DNA of 64,000 nucleotides from Campylobacter aviculae (lineage in GTDB: Bacteria; Campylobacterota; Campylobacteria; Campylobacterales; Campylobacteraceae). Numbering within the stretch: position 1 is the stretch's first letter; each line of letters opens with the position of its first letter. The notes beneath the pieces were generated by a model. The model saw only the letters and a program-made list of their open reading frames with translations, ran no database searches and was not told the origin of the DNA. The translations under genes were made by a program, and so were the position numbers. Of the stretch, positions 1 to 9,475 are shown piece by piece. Where the stretch lies: positions 1 through 64,000 of the forward strand of contig NZ_NXMA01000001.1 of NCBI RefSeq assembly GCF_005406215.1, in the 5' to 3' direction.

Positions 1-329
1 TCCAAAAAACCTCTTAAAGGATTTTAATGCCTCAAATCTCAATTATCCTACCAACTTATAATGTAGAATTATACATAGCAAGAGCTTTGCAAAGTTGTAT
101 CAATCAAACGTTTAAAGATATAGAAATCATAGTAGTGGATGATTGTGGCAATGATAAAAGCATAGAAATCGCTAAAGAATATGCTAAAAAAGATGAGAGA
201 ATAAAAATAATCCACAATGAAAAAAATCTAGGCACTTTTGCAAGCAGAAATCAAGGAGTTTTAAATTCAAACTCTCCCTATATCATGTTTTTAGATCCGG
301 ATGATTATTTGGAATTAAATGCTTGTGAA
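1..329 (+). repeat. Direct repeat, copy 1 (5' end of GT2 gene)
   Basis: The first 329 bases of the window recur at 873-1201 (offset 872). The only difference I found is two adjacent bases (131-132 versus 1003-1004), which changes one Val to Ile. The repeat covers the ribosome binding site and the first 101 codons of a GT2 glycosyltransferase. Identity stops abruptly after the codon for Glu101. It may extend left of the window, but copy 2 is preceded by unrelated-looking sequence starting with a TATAAT box. Confidence 0.95.
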
Positions 330-830
330 ATAGTCGTTAAAAATATAAAATCTGAATTCGATTTGCTTTGTTTTGATGCCTTTGTTCATAGAGTAAAAAC
401 TAAGCAATTTTATCGTTTTAAAAAAGATGAAATTTTTACTCAAGAACAATTTCTAGAGTTTTTAACCAATCAAAAGCATTATTGTTGGTCGGTTTGGGCG
501 AAAGTTTTTAAAAAAGATCTGATCCTTAAAAGTTTTGAAAAAATTGATATTTTTGAAAGAATTTGTTATGGAGAGGATGTACTTTTTTGCTATTTTTATT
601 TTATGTTGTGTGAAAAAATAGCTGTTTTTAAAGAATGTCTTTATCATTATGAATTTAATGAAAAAGGTAGGTATGAAAATAAAAATAAAGAAATTTTATG
701 GCAAAATTGTCAAGATAAAAAAAGAAGCTTAGAGATCTTAAAAACAATCAAAAATGATTTTTGGGAATTTAATGAAAAGTTTTTTTTAAATTTGGAAAAA
801 GAAATTGAAGGTTTAAAAGGAAGATTGTAG
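27..830 (+). CDS. GT2-family glycosyltransferase, LOS locus (copy 1)
   Basis: A 267-residue GT-A fold transferase, probably adding a sugar from a nucleotide-sugar donor to the LOS outer core on the cytoplasmic face of the inner membrane. Seen: the GT2 opening with ILPTYN at residues 8-13, VVDD at 36-39 and the metal-binding DPDD at 90-93. The ATG follows AAAGGA. The first 101 residues match the next gene except for one residue; the remaining acceptor-binding part is unrelated to it. The family is clear, but donor and linkage cannot be read from the sequence. Its place in the LOS locus follows from lgtF, the lipid A acyltransferase and waaC nearby. Confidence 0.85.
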   Translation: MPQISIILPTYNVELYIARALQSCINQTFKDIEIIVVDDCGNDKSIEIAKEYAKKDERIKIIHNEKNLGTFASRNQGVLNSNSPYIMFLDPDDYLELNACEIVVKNIKSEFDLLCFDAFVHRVKTKQFYRFKKDEIFTQEQFLEFLTNQKHYCWSVWAKVFKKDLILKSFEKIDIFERICYGEDVLFCYFYFMLCEKIAVFKECLYHYEFNEKGRYENKNKEILWQNCQDKKRSLEILKTIKNDFWEFNEKFFLNLEKEIEGLKGRL

Positions 831-865
831 ATGAATCAAAAAATGGGCAGTTTGGAGGATTTTAA

Positions 866-871
866 TATAAT
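866..871 (+). promoter_or_regulatory. Candidate -10 box before the second GT2 gene
   Basis: A perfect TATAAT lies 27 bases before the ATG at 899 and immediately before copy 2 of the direct repeat (starts 873). Campylobacter sigma-70 promoters rely mainly on this box, so the second GT2 gene may be transcribed independently. Not tested; AT-rich DNA gives chance matches. Confidence 0.4.
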
Positions 872-872
872 T

Positions 873-1201
873 TCCAAAAAACCTCTTAAAGGATTTTAAT
901 GCCTCAAATCTCAATTATCCTACCAACTTATAATGTAGAATTATACATAGCAAGAGCTTTGCAAAGTTGTATCAATCAAACGTTTAAAGATATAGAAATC
1001 ATTATAGTGGATGATTGTGGCAATGATAAAAGCATAGAAATCGCTAAAGAATATGCTAAAAAAGATGAGAGAATAAAAATAATCCACAATGAAAAAAATC
1101 TAGGCACTTTTGCAAGCAGAAATCAAGGAGTTTTAAATTCAAACTCTCCCTATATCATGTTTTTAGATCCGGATGATTATTTGGAATTAAATGCTTGTGA
1201 A
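873..1201 (+). repeat. Direct repeat, copy 2 (5' end of GT2 gene)
   Basis: Second copy of the 329-base repeat at 1-329, nearly identical. It includes the same ribosome binding site and codons 1-101. After the shared GCTTGTGAA the two genes diverge completely, which marks a recombination or duplication boundary. Confidence 0.95.
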
Positions 1202-1864
1202 GTTGGTATTTTTTCTTTCAATCAACAAATGAGTGATTTGGTAATTTTTAATTTTAAAATGGAGCAAGAAGATAAAAGCACTACTAACACTTGTTTTAGT
1301 ATGCAAAATATTAATTTAAATATAAATCAATTTTTATTTTTATGTATTTCTGAACATTTAAGTTCTGGATTTTTTAATTCTATGGTCAATAAAATTTACA
1401 AAAAAAAACTTTATATTGATTCATTGGAGTCATTTTTTAAACATCATAAAAAAATCTCCATAGCAGAAGATGTACTAACTAATTTTTTATATTTTAAAAA
1501 TTCAAAAAGTATTTATTTAATCAATCAGGCTTTATATTGTTATTGTTTTAATCCTTATTCTATCACAAGAGAAAAAAGAAATATAGAAAGGATACAAAAT
1601 AGCGTAAAAGATCTGATATATGTAGCCAATGAGATTAATTTAGCTTCTAAGCAAGTTCTTAAAGAATACTTTTTGTTTTCTCAAATTATTATTTGTAATT
1701 TAAATATCCATAAATTAGATTTAACCTATAAGTACTTGACAAAGAATTTCTTAAAAAAGCTTGCGTTAAAACTCAAAAGAAAAGTAGTTAAAATAAAAAG
1801 AAAAAAATATATTAAATTAGCCAAAGATATTTTAAAGGAAGCAAATGTATCATCTAGTTTTTAG
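899..1864 (+). CDS. GT2-family glycosyltransferase, LOS locus (copy 2)
   Basis: A 321-residue GT2 transferase, predicted to act on LOS core oligosaccharide. The N-terminal nucleotide-sugar-binding half (residues 1-101, with ILPTYN, IVDD and DPDD) is a near-exact duplicate of the gene at 27-830. The C-terminal 220 residues differ, suggesting another acceptor. The C-terminus is strongly basic (Lys-rich from about residue 285), as is common in membrane-associated LOS transferases. The next gene starts 20 bases inside this one, so the two are probably translationally coupled. Substrate unknown. Confidence 0.85.
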   Translation: MPQISIILPTYNVELYIARALQSCINQTFKDIEIIIVDDCGNDKSIEIAKEYAKKDERIKIIHNEKNLGTFASRNQGVLNSNSPYIMFLDPDDYLELNACEVGIFSFNQQMSDLVIFNFKMEQEDKSTTNTCFSMQNINLNINQFLFLCISEHLSSGFFNSMVNKIYKKKLYIDSLESFFKHHKKISIAEDVLTNFLYFKNSKSIYLINQALYCYCFNPYSITREKRNIERIQNSVKDLIYVANEINLASKQVLKEYFLFSQIIICNLNIHKLDLTYKYLTKNFLKKLALKLKRKVVKIKRKKYIKLAKDILKEANVSSSF

Positions 1865-3074
1865 TGCAGATGAAAATTATATAAAATATACATCAGTTTT
1901 GATAACAAGCATTATTTCAAATACAGACAAAAGTAAAAAATTTAAAGGTTTTGATGAAAATTCAAATATAAAAGATGAAAAGTATTTTTTTCATATATTG
2001 AGTAATTTTGTAAGCGATAAGACTAGAGAAAAACTTTTAAATTTGCAAAATACCTTAAATGAAATTTTTCCATGTGAAATTATCATACATATAAAAAATG
2101 ATGAAGATTTTGAAAATTTTCCTACAAGTGGTGCAGCACATAGTTTAAAATTGCCTTATTATCGCTTAAGATTGAGTTCTATTTTTGATGAAAGTATAAA
2201 AAAATGCCTTTATCTAGATTCCGACATGCTTTGCATGTGCGACATAAGGGAGCTTTTTTCTATAAATTTAAAAGATAAAATAGTAGGGGTTGTGGGGGAC
2301 CCTGGCTCTAAAAAATCAAAAATAAAATTTAAAGAAAACGATAAAAAGAAAATTTTTTATTTTGATGAAAATTATTTTAATTCAGGATTATTGTTGATCA
2401 ATTTAGAAGAATACAAAAAGCATAGTATCGAGCAAAAATGTGAAGAGCTGGCAAGCAAGTGCTATTATATAAAAGCGGCAGATCAAGACTTATTAAACGC
2501 TACAATAGAAACAAGATTAAGGCATAAACTTGATTTTGCTTATAATTTTAATATTATCACTCTTTTTTATACCATTTGCAAAGATGAGAAAAAAAATCGT
2601 CTCAACTATACAAGGACAGAATTCAACGAGGCGCTTAAAAATCCAAAAATTCTTCATTATGGCGAAAAGCCTTGGAAATTCTTAAAATCTTATTTTGATT
2701 ATAAGGGTAAAAATATCAATGATTATTGGTGGGATATGGCAAATAAAACACCTATTTTTAATGAAGAATTGCTTAAAGAAAAGCAAGATATTAAGGCTTA
2801 TTTATTATATGCTAGCTTAGGATATGAGCTTTTAAAGAGTGTAAAAAGGGCTAATTTTTTTAAAATTCATCAACTTATAAAAAGCACAGAAAGAGATCAA
2901 TTTTATATCGAGCAAACATCTAAGATAAATGACGATATTTTTGGGCTTTGTTGTATGCTTGGTGAAAGTATTTTACACGCTAGAAAACATAAGAAAGATT
3001 TTTTTGGGGTCTATTTAAAAGCCTTAAAGATGATTTATAATTTTAAAAAATATCATTTTAGATCAAGAATTTAA
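1845..3074 (+). CDS. GT8-family glycosyltransferase, LOS locus
   Basis: A 409-residue protein of the LgtC/RfaJ-like GT8 family, which transfers glucose or galactose with retention of configuration. Seen: the typical opening (HLVFSADENYIKYTSVLITS), then YLDSDMLC near residue 123 with the DxD metal site, an FNSGLLLINL block and a GEKPW block, all expected of GT8. It starts within the previous gene and ends 12 bases inside the convergent gene at 3063. The last ~100 residues lie outside the usual GT8 core and may bind membrane or acceptor. The donor sugar cannot be assigned. Confidence 0.85.
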   Translation: MYHLVFSADENYIKYTSVLITSIISNTDKSKKFKGFDENSNIKDEKYFFHILSNFVSDKTREKLLNLQNTLNEIFPCEIIIHIKNDEDFENFPTSGAAHSLKLPYYRLRLSSIFDESIKKCLYLDSDMLCMCDIRELFSINLKDKIVGVVGDPGSKKSKIKFKENDKKKIFYFDENYFNSGLLLINLEEYKKHSIEQKCEELASKCYYIKAADQDLLNATIETRLRHKLDFAYNFNIITLFYTICKDEKKNRLNYTRTEFNEALKNPKILHYGEKPWKFLKSYFDYKGKNINDYWWDMANKTPIFNEELLKEKQDIKAYLLYASLGYELLKSVKRANFFKIHQLIKSTERDQFYIEQTSKINDDIFGLCCMLGESILHARKHKKDFFGVYLKALKMIYNFKKYHFRSRI

Positions 3075-4115
3075 AATTTCATTCCATTGTTCTATTACTT
3101 TTTCTTTGCTGAAATTTTCTTCAACTTTAGCTTTGGCATTTTCCCCCAATTCTTTTCTTAAATTTTCATCATCCATTAAAAGACAAAGTTTGTTAGCAAA
3201 TTCATCTAAATTTCCATCTTTAATCAAAAATCCACTTTTTTCATTATCTATGATATAGCTTGGACCTGCATTGACATCAAAAGCTATGCTGGGAATTTGA
3301 TAACTTGCACTTTCTATTAAAACCATACCAAAACTTTCCCAATGACTCGCCATCACATAAATACTTGCTTTTAGATATTCTTTTTCAATTTCTTTAGTAA
3401 AAGGTTTTAAGATAATAGAATTTTCAAGATTTTTTTCTTTGATTAAAGTTTTAATGTTTTCTTTTAACTCTCCATCGCCCACTAGAGTTAAAGTCCAATC
3501 TTTATAAGTGTCATTTTTTTGAACAATCTCCCAAATTTCTACAAGCCTTAAAAATCCTTTTTCATCGTTTGAAGTAAATCTTCCAACGCTAAGAACATTT
3601 TTTTGAGAGAGATCACTTATTTTTTGCGGGATAAATGGTAAGAAGTTAGGAATGATATAAACATTTTTATGGTGTTGTTTCCAAAGATGGATTTGTTTAT
3701 TTGAAAGCACAATTAAGGTATCAAAATAGTTATTTTTATTTTTGTATTTTTTAAAATGCGAATGTATAAAATGAATATATTTTGTGTTTTTATTTTTAAA
3801 AAGAGGAAATTGCGGACAATTATTGTAAATCATAATATCAATATCTTTATACTTTCTCTTTAAAAGATAGCTTTCATAATATTTATAAAATGCTTTATAA
3901 AAAAAGATTTTTTTCATTTGTTTTTGTGATTTTAAATTCAAAAAATCAACTTTTATATTTTTGTCTATTTCATAAGCTATATTTTCATTTCCTTTGTAGA
4001 AACTAAGTATTTTTACTTTGTGATCATATTTTAAAAAAGCATTAGCAAGATTAACCACAACGCGTTCAGCACCTCCACCTATGGTGATATCTCCAATGAG
4101 TAATAAAATATTCAT
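3063..4115 (-). CDS. GT4-family glycosyltransferase, LOS locus
   Basis: A 350-residue GT-B fold transferase. Seen: GGGAERVVVNLANAF at residues 13-27 (glycine-rich acceptor-side loop) and an E-x7-E signature in the ESFGMVLIESASY block near residue 260, typical of retaining GT4 enzymes such as PglA/H/J. It begins directly next to the stop of lgtF (4116), so it is probably the last gene of the minus-strand waaC-acyltransferase-lgtF transcript. Its 3' end overlaps the convergent GT8 gene by 12 bases. Probably a LOS core transferase; the sugar is unknown. Confidence 0.85.
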   Translation of the reverse strand: MNILLLIGDITIGGGAERVVVNLANAFLKYDHKVKILSFYKGNENIAYEIDKNIKVDFLNLKSQKQMKKIFFYKAFYKYYESYLLKRKYKDIDIMIYNNCPQFPLFKNKNTKYIHFIHSHFKKYKNKNNYFDTLIVLSNKQIHLWKQHHKNVYIIPNFLPFIPQKISDLSQKNVLSVGRFTSNDEKGFLRLVEIWEIVQKNDTYKDWTLTLVGDGELKENIKTLIKEKNLENSIILKPFTKEIEKEYLKASIYVMASHWESFGMVLIESASYQIPSIAFDVNAGPSYIIDNEKSGFLIKDGNLDEFANKLCLLMDDENLRKELGENAKAKVEENFSKEKVIEQWNEILNS

Positions 4116-5666
4116 TTAGTTTCTCCAAGTGGTTTTTTGATTTTTTATAGTATCAAGATAAATTTCATGATTGCTTTGGAGCATATTTTTATCATTTTCT
4201 TGATGATAGATATGATAGGCTAGGGCGCTAAATTTGATTCTTCTAAAAATTCCATTATTAAATAAAAATCTCGCAACAAATTCACTATCTTCTCTACCCC
4301 ATCCAATAAAATTTTCATTAAAGCCTTCTATAACTTCAAAATCTTGTTTATAAAAACTCATATTGCATGTTTTACTACCCTTAACTAGCGTTGTTTTTTT
4401 AAAGATTTTTTTATCAATTTTTGAAAATTTATAAATTACTTTAGCTAAGAAATTATTTTTTTGATTTTTAAATCCTTTTTTATTAAAAGCTAGTTTAAAA
4501 TTTTGATTTTCTAAAATTTTACCGCTTTCATTTTCATTTAAAATGGTTCTAGAACCTTGTAAAATCAAACCTTTTTGAGAAAATTTGAAATGATCCTTTA
4601 TGAAATCTTTTTCTAAGATCATATCCCCATCAATTAAAATGATATATTCACAATGAGACGCTTTTACGGCATTGTTGCGACTTTTTGCCACGCGAAATCC
4701 CAAATCTTCTTGCCAAACATGTTTTAATTCACAAGGAAAGTTTTCTTGATATTTTTTGATTAAATCTGCTGTATCATTTTTGCTCCCATCATCAGCTATA
4801 ATAACTTCATCAGGCATTAAGCTAAGGTGTTTGATGCTATCTAAAACTAGAGCTAGTCTTTCTTTTTGATTGTAAGTGGTGATGATTAGTGCACAATTTT
4901 TTGGTTTTTTATTTTGTAGTTCATATAGCTTCATATATTTAAAAAAAGCTCCTAAGGCATTGCAAATGCTAATTATAAAGCCTTTATAACCATAAACAAA
5001 GCCTTTTTTGAAAAAATAATTTCTTATAAAAGTCCAAATCGCCCTTAGATTGGCTTTGCAAATACTACTTTTTTTGTGTAAGTTTTGTTTAGCCCATAAG
5101 GTGGAGTAATATTGCATTTTTTCAATTAAATGAGCTATATTGTTAAAAGCATAATGTTTAAGTCCATGCTTGAGATAAATTTTTTCTGTATTTTCAAAGA
5201 TTTCTAGACTTTCATGGACTAAATTTTTATTAAAATGAGTATGCGTTTTGTTAAAAACTCTCCAAACAAAGTCAGGCCACCACCCACAAGCTTTAACCCA
5301 CTCTCCTTGATAAAGGTTTTTTCTTGGTAATGCAAGGATATTATTTGGTTTTAAATCAAGCTTTTTTAATTCTTCTATACATTCTTTTTCTAAAATTTCA
5401 TCTGCATCTATACTTAAAACCCAATCATTTTTAGTATAACTTAAGGCAAGATTTTTTAAAGGCCCAAAACCTATAAATTCGCTTTTGTAAATTTTTAAAT
5501 TATTGTATTTTAGCTGAAAATCTTGGGCTATTTTTATAGTATCATCAGTACTTTCATTGTCAAGTAAGATAATTTCATCAAATTCTTTTAAGGAGTTAAG
5601 GCATTTAAGTAGTGTATTTTGTGCGTTTTTAACGATGATAAAAACACTGATTTGTTTTAAATTCAT
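4116..5666 (-). CDS. lgtF: Two-domain LOS glucosyltransferase
   Basis: A 516-residue protein with two GT2 domains in tandem. The first (about 1-250) has SVFIIVKN and LSIDADE and resembles WaaE/KdtX. The second (about 258-516) restarts with CALIITTYNQ and has ILIDGD. Length and architecture match the C. jejuni enzyme (Cj1135) reported to add glucose to both inner-core heptoses. Which domain adds which glucose is not visible here. The upstream acyltransferase gene ends at the same base where this gene starts (5666), so translation is tightly coupled. Both DxD motifs are intact. Confidence 0.88.
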   Translation of the reverse strand: MNLKQISVFIIVKNAQNTLLKCLNSLKEFDEIILLDNESTDDTIKIAQDFQLKYNNLKIYKSEFIGFGPLKNLALSYTKNDWVLSIDADEILEKECIEELKKLDLKPNNILALPRKNLYQGEWVKACGWWPDFVWRVFNKTHTHFNKNLVHESLEIFENTEKIYLKHGLKHYAFNNIAHLIEKMQYYSTLWAKQNLHKKSSICKANLRAIWTFIRNYFFKKGFVYGYKGFIISICNALGAFFKYMKLYELQNKKPKNCALIITTYNQKERLALVLDSIKHLSLMPDEVIIADDGSKNDTADLIKKYQENFPCELKHVWQEDLGFRVAKSRNNAVKASHCEYIILIDGDMILEKDFIKDHFKFSQKGLILQGSRTILNENESGKILENQNFKLAFNKKGFKNQKNNFLAKVIYKFSKIDKKIFKKTTLVKGSKTCNMSFYKQDFEVIEGFNENFIGWGREDSEFVARFLFNNGIFRRIKFSALAYHIYHQENDKNMLQSNHEIYLDTIKNQKTTWRN

Positions 5667-6556
5667 TAAATATCCTTATAAATTGTTTCATCATAGCTTG
5701 AAAAACGACGATGAAAGAAAAAGTACTCATCAGGCTTAAATCTAATCATTTCTTCACAACAATTTGCTTGATAAAGCGTGAGTTCTTCGATGCTTTTTTC
5801 TAAAGGATCTATAGTTTTAAAAAGTCGGATATGAAATTTTTTATCCTCGCCTTGATACACAAAAGCGGGTAAAATTAAAGCCTTTGTTCTTTGGGCTAAA
5901 ACACTAGCTCCCATTTGATAATTGACTTTTTTACCAAAAAAATCAAGCCCAATGCTTTCATTATCGGTGCAGTCTTGATCAGTGAGTATGCCTAATACTC
6001 GTTTATTTTTAATTGCATTTAGCATTTTTCTTAAACCGCCTTGTTTATCGATAAGGTCTATATCAAATTGAGTCCGATTTTTGGCCAAAATAGAATCCAT
6101 TTTTTGACTTTCTAGCTTTCTTCCTACTATGGAAATAGCTCCAAACTTAGCAGCATAAGCAAGGCTTAAAAGTTCCCAATTTCCATAATGTGCAGTTGTA
6201 AATATAATACCTCTTTGGCTTTTTAAGGCTTCATTTATGATTTCTTCATTGTCGATCACAACTTTATTTAAAATTTTTTCTTTGCTTGTGTTTTGATTTT
6301 TAATACAATCTAATCCAAAATTAGCAAAATTGCGATAAATTTGAAAAGAGAGCTCATCTCTTTGGAGTTGATTTTTTTCAGGAAAGCAAATTTGAAGATT
6401 GATATCTATAATTTTTCGATGTTTATGATTGATCTTAAAAACGATTTTTGCAACGATAAAAGCTAAAAAATCAAGAATAAAATCAGGCATAATCATCACT
6501 AAAAATTTAAGCGTATAATAAGCAAAAAGATAAAGCCAATCTTTACTTTTCATCAA
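5666..6556 (-). CDS. waaM: Lipid A biosynthesis acyltransferase (HtrB/WaaM type)
   Basis: A 296-residue late acyltransferase that adds a secondary fatty acid to lipid A at the inner membrane. Seen: the LpxL/LpxM catalytic H-x4-E as HYGNWE (His123, Glu128) and an N-terminal hydrophobic stretch over about residues 8-40. It overlaps waaC by 14 bases and meets lgtF at its stop, giving one waaC-waaM-lgtF unit. Position and length match Cj1134 (htrB/waaM). Confidence 0.93.
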   Translation of the reverse strand: MMKSKDWLYLFAYYTLKFLVMIMPDFILDFLAFIVAKIVFKINHKHRKIIDINLQICFPEKNQLQRDELSFQIYRNFANFGLDCIKNQNTSKEKILNKVVIDNEEIINEALKSQRGIIFTTAHYGNWELLSLAYAAKFGAISIVGRKLESQKMDSILAKNRTQFDIDLIDKQGGLRKMLNAIKNKRVLGILTDQDCTDNESIGLDFFGKKVNYQMGASVLAQRTKALILPAFVYQGEDKKFHIRLFKTIDPLEKSIEELTLYQANCCEEMIRFKPDEYFFFHRRFSSYDETIYKDI

Positions 6557-7571
6557 AAATTTCCTTGATCAGTTTTAAAATATCCTCTTCTTCTATACGC
6601 ATAATGCAAAAATCACTTTTATCGATATGTTTAGAATTTGTAATTTTTTTGCCTGCGTCTATGATTTTATTGATGTTTGTTTTATAGGCATTTCTATAAC
6701 TTGGAGTGGCTCCAAATATGGTAATAGAAGGCCTATTTAAAGCAAAAGCAAGATGAGTAGGACCGCTGTCATTACCAATAACTAAATCCATCATTTTTGT
6801 AAATGCCATAAGTTCTTCTAGGTTGAATTTTGGGGCAAGTTCTATATTTTTTTCATCAATGGCACTTAAATTGATCACATCCTTAGCAAATTCAAATTCT
6901 TTAACATTTCCCCAAGATAAGAAAATTTTGGCTTCAGGGAATTCTTGAATGATGAGTTTGCAAAGAAGGGTAACTTTTGTTTTAGGATAAATTTTATTTT
7001 CCACACTTGATCCAACATGTATGAGTATATTTTTTGTATTTTGATCAAGTTTTAATTTTTTATGCAAAAGCTGTTTTAAATTTTCATCTACACAAAAAAC
7101 ATCTTTTTTAAAGGCTAAATCTTTTGGATTAAAATCTTCATTAAGAGTAAAAGAACTAAGGCTTAGATACCGAACAAAAACATTTTCATTATAATCTATA
7201 TTTAATTTTTGATTATAAAAATTGTGTGCAAAACTTTCTTTTAAGCTGTTTTGATCAAAGCCAAAATTATTGCGACTCAAAATTCGACTCACTAGGGCTG
7301 ATTTTATAAGTCCTTGTAGATCAATAACCGCATTATAATTGTTTTTTCTAGCCTTAAGCAAAATTTTCAAGCTTTTAAAAAAATGCTTATCTTTTAAGGG
7401 TAGGGCATAGAGTTTGTCAATGAGTGGATGATTTTTGAGTATGCCTTTAAATTTTTCATCTACAAACCAATGAATTTCTATATCTTTTTTGAAATTTTTT
7501 ATAAATTGCAGCACTACAGCACTTTGTATAATATCGCCTAAAGCGGATAAACGAACGATTGCTATTTTCAT
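6543..7571 (-). CDS. waaC: ADP-heptose:LPS heptosyltransferase I
   Basis: A 342-residue GT9 enzyme that adds the first heptose to Kdo of the LOS inner core. Seen: the family opening MKIAIVRLSALGDIIQS, an ILIHVGSSVENKIYPK block near residue 197 and GNDSGPTHLAFAL near 264 (ADP-heptose binding). It marks one end of the LOS locus; the usual partner waaF would lie left of the window. It is the first gene of the minus-strand unit and faces a plus-strand gene across a 66-base gap. Confidence 0.93.
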   Translation of the reverse strand: MKIAIVRLSALGDIIQSAVVLQFIKNFKKDIEIHWFVDEKFKGILKNHPLIDKLYALPLKDKHFFKSLKILLKARKNNYNAVIDLQGLIKSALVSRILSRNNFGFDQNSLKESFAHNFYNQKLNIDYNENVFVRYLSLSSFTLNEDFNPKDLAFKKDVFCVDENLKQLLHKKLKLDQNTKNILIHVGSSVENKIYPKTKVTLLCKLIIQEFPEAKIFLSWGNVKEFEFAKDVINLSAIDEKNIELAPKFNLEELMAFTKMMDLVIGNDSGPTHLAFALNRPSITIFGATPSYRNAYKTNINKIIDAGKKITNSKHIDKSDFCIMRIEEEDILKLIKEIFDEK

Positions 7572-7581
7572 TCAAACCTAT

Positions 7582-7603
7582 ATTGTAATTTTTTTGCTAT
7601 GAT
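7582..7603. promoter_or_regulatory. Divergent promoter region, waaC / exonuclease gene
   Basis: The 66-base gap between waaC and the exonuclease gene holds a minus-strand TACAAT (7582-7587) and a plus-strand TATGAT (7598-7603) preceded by a T run and GC. That resembles the Campylobacter sigma-70 pattern of T-rich DNA just before the -10 box. Two back-to-back promoters are likely; assignment is by eye. Confidence 0.45.
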
Positions 7604-7637
7604 TTTAACAAATAATTTTACAAAAGAAGGTTAAACT

Positions 7638-8429
7638 ATGATTAAAAATGAGGGCTATATTTGTATTTTTGATTGTGAAAGCATACCTGATGTCGATTTG
7701 ATCCGCAAAACTTTAGCTTTTAAGGGAAATGATTTGGAGGTGAGCTTAAAAGCCTTAGAATGGCAAAAAGAGCAAAGTGGAAATGAGTTTTTGCCTTTAC
7801 CTTATCATAAGATTGTGAGTATTTGTGCAGTGATTGCTGATAGTTTTGGTAAATTTATTAAAGTGAATAAAATAGATGGTGATAATGAAAAAGAAATGAT
7901 CCATAATTTTTTTTCTTTTATTGAAAAATATGAACCAAAATTAGTCAGCTATAATGGAAAAAATTTTGATATGCCTTTGTTGGTTTTAAGGGCTTTAAAA
8001 TACAATATTAAAGCGGCAAATTATCTTGATACGCAAAGTGATAAATGGAATAATTATAAAACGCGTTTTTCAGAGCTTAAGCATTGTGATTTGTTCGAAA
8101 GCTTTGGAGGATTTAGGGGGATGAAGCTTGATGTGCTTTGTGCCATGGCTGATTTGCCAGGAAAATATGATGTGCATGGTGATGAGGTGATGAGTTTATA
8201 CTATGAAGATAAACTTGAAAAAATTCATGAGTATTGCGAAAGCGATGTTTTAAACACCTATATGCTTTTTTTAAAATATGAGCTAATCAAAGCAAATATT
8301 AACGATGAGGATTATGTTGGCTTTTTAGATACCATGAGTGAATTTTTAAAAACAAAAAAGGCTAATCGTTCTTATATTGAAGTCTTTTGCAAAGCGTGTG
8401 AAAATGAAATTTCTAAAATACAAATTTAA
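7638..8429 (+). CDS. Predicted 3'-5' exonuclease (PolB-type, DEDDy-like)
   Basis: A 263-residue protein resembling the exonuclease domain of family-B DNA polymerases, without a polymerase domain. Seen: IFDCESIPD at residues 10-18 (ExoI, D-x-E), YNGKNFDMP near 113 (ExoII, Asp) and YCESDVLNTY near 204 (ExoIII, Asp). These would supply the two-metal site. It corresponds to the gene between waaC and gne in C. jejuni (Cj1132c). Probable role in DNA repair or end processing; no direct evidence of function. Confidence 0.75.
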   Translation: MIKNEGYICIFDCESIPDVDLIRKTLAFKGNDLEVSLKALEWQKEQSGNEFLPLPYHKIVSICAVIADSFGKFIKVNKIDGDNEKEMIHNFFSFIEKYEPKLVSYNGKNFDMPLLVLRALKYNIKAANYLDTQSDKWNNYKTRFSELKHCDLFESFGGFRGMKLDVLCAMADLPGKYDVHGDEVMSLYYEDKLEKIHEYCESDVLNTYMLFLKYELIKANINDEDYVGFLDTMSEFLKTKKANRSYIEVFCKACENEISKIQI

Positions 8430-8485
8430 TCGTTAAAATAAATATATTAAAATTTAAAAAGTTATTAGTAATCAAGAAAGGAAAA

Positions 8486-9475
8486 ATGATGAAAATTCTT
8501 ATCAGCGGCGGTGCAGGATATATCGGTTCTCATACCTTAAGGCAGTTTTTAAAAACAGATCATGAACTTTGTGTTTTAGATAATCTTTCTAAGGGATCAA
8601 AAATCGCAATCAACGATTTGCAAAGCATAAGAGATTTTAAATTTTTTGAATTAGATTTGAGTGATTTTAAAGAGGTCAAATCTTTATTTGAAAGGGAAAA
8701 ATTTGATGCCATTGTTCATTTTGCGGCAAGTATAGAGGTTTTTGAGAGCACTCAAAATCCTTTAAAATATTATATGAACAATACCATAAACACTACTAAT
8801 TTGATTAAAACTTGTATAGAAACGGGTGTAAATAAATTTATCTTTTCTTCTACGGCTGCAACTTATGGAGAACCTCAAACTCCGGTTGTGAGTGAAAATA
8901 GTCCATTAGCGCCTATTAATCCTTATGGTAGAAGTAAATTAATGAGTGAAGAGGTTTTAAAAGATGCCAATAAAGCCCATCCTGAATTTAAGTATTGTAT
9001 CTTAAGATATTTTAACGTTGCGGGTGCTTGTATGGATTTTCATATAGGCCAACGTTATCCAAAGGCAACTTTACTTATAAAAGTAGCGGCAGAATGTGCG
9101 GCAAAAAAACGCGAAAAAATGTTTATTTTTGGTGATGATTATGATACAAAAGATGGAACTTGTATAAGAGATTATATCCATGTTGATGATATTTCAAGTG
9201 CGCATTTGGCTGCTTTAGAGTATTTGCAAAATCATGAAAGCGATATTTTTAATGTGGGTTATGGACATGGTTTTAGTGTAAAAGAAGTGATTGAGTCTAT
9301 GAAAAGAGTGACTGGGGTTGATTTTAAGGTAGAACTTGCTTCTCGTAGAGAAGGGGATCCAAGTGTTTTGATCTCTGATGCACAAAAAATAAGAACTTTA
9401 ACTTCTTGGCAGCCAAAATTTGATGATTTGGATTTAATCTGCAAATCAGCTTATGATTGGGAAAAACAGTGCTAA
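8486..9475 (+). CDS. gne: UDP-GlcNAc/Glc 4-epimerase
   Basis: An SDR-family NAD-dependent epimerase that interconverts UDP-GlcNAc/UDP-GalNAc and UDP-Glc/UDP-Gal, supplying GalNAc for the N-glycan and hexoses for LOS and capsule. Seen: the NAD loop GGAGYIGSH near the N-terminus, the SSTAATYG block and the catalytic Y-x3-K in NPYGRSK. Two adjacent ATGs (8486, 8489); the second gives the 328-residue length known in C. jejuni (Cj1131c). AGAAAGG lies upstream. First gene of the pgl run; it overlaps pglK by 7 bases if pglK starts at GTG 9469. Confidence 0.95.
   Translation: MMKILISGGAGYIGSHTLRQFLKTDHELCVLDNLSKGSKIAINDLQSIRDFKFFELDLSDFKEVKSLFEREKFDAIVHFAASIEVFESTQNPLKYYMNNTINTTNLIKTCIETGVNKFIFSSTAATYGEPQTPVVSENSPLAPINPYGRSKLMSEEVLKDANKAHPEFKYCILRYFNVAGACMDFHIGQRYPKATLLIKVAAECAAKKREKMFIFGDDYDTKDGTCIRDYIHVDDISSAHLAALEYLQNHESDIFNVGYGHGFSVKEVIESMKRVTGVDFKVELASRREGDPSVLISDAQKIRTLTSWQPKFDDLDLICKSAYDWEKQC

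Noticed and set aside
1-7571. Search for poly-G phase-variable tracts in the LOS genes
   Set aside because: No G or C run of eight or more was found in these transferases, so classical contingency switching is not supported in this part.
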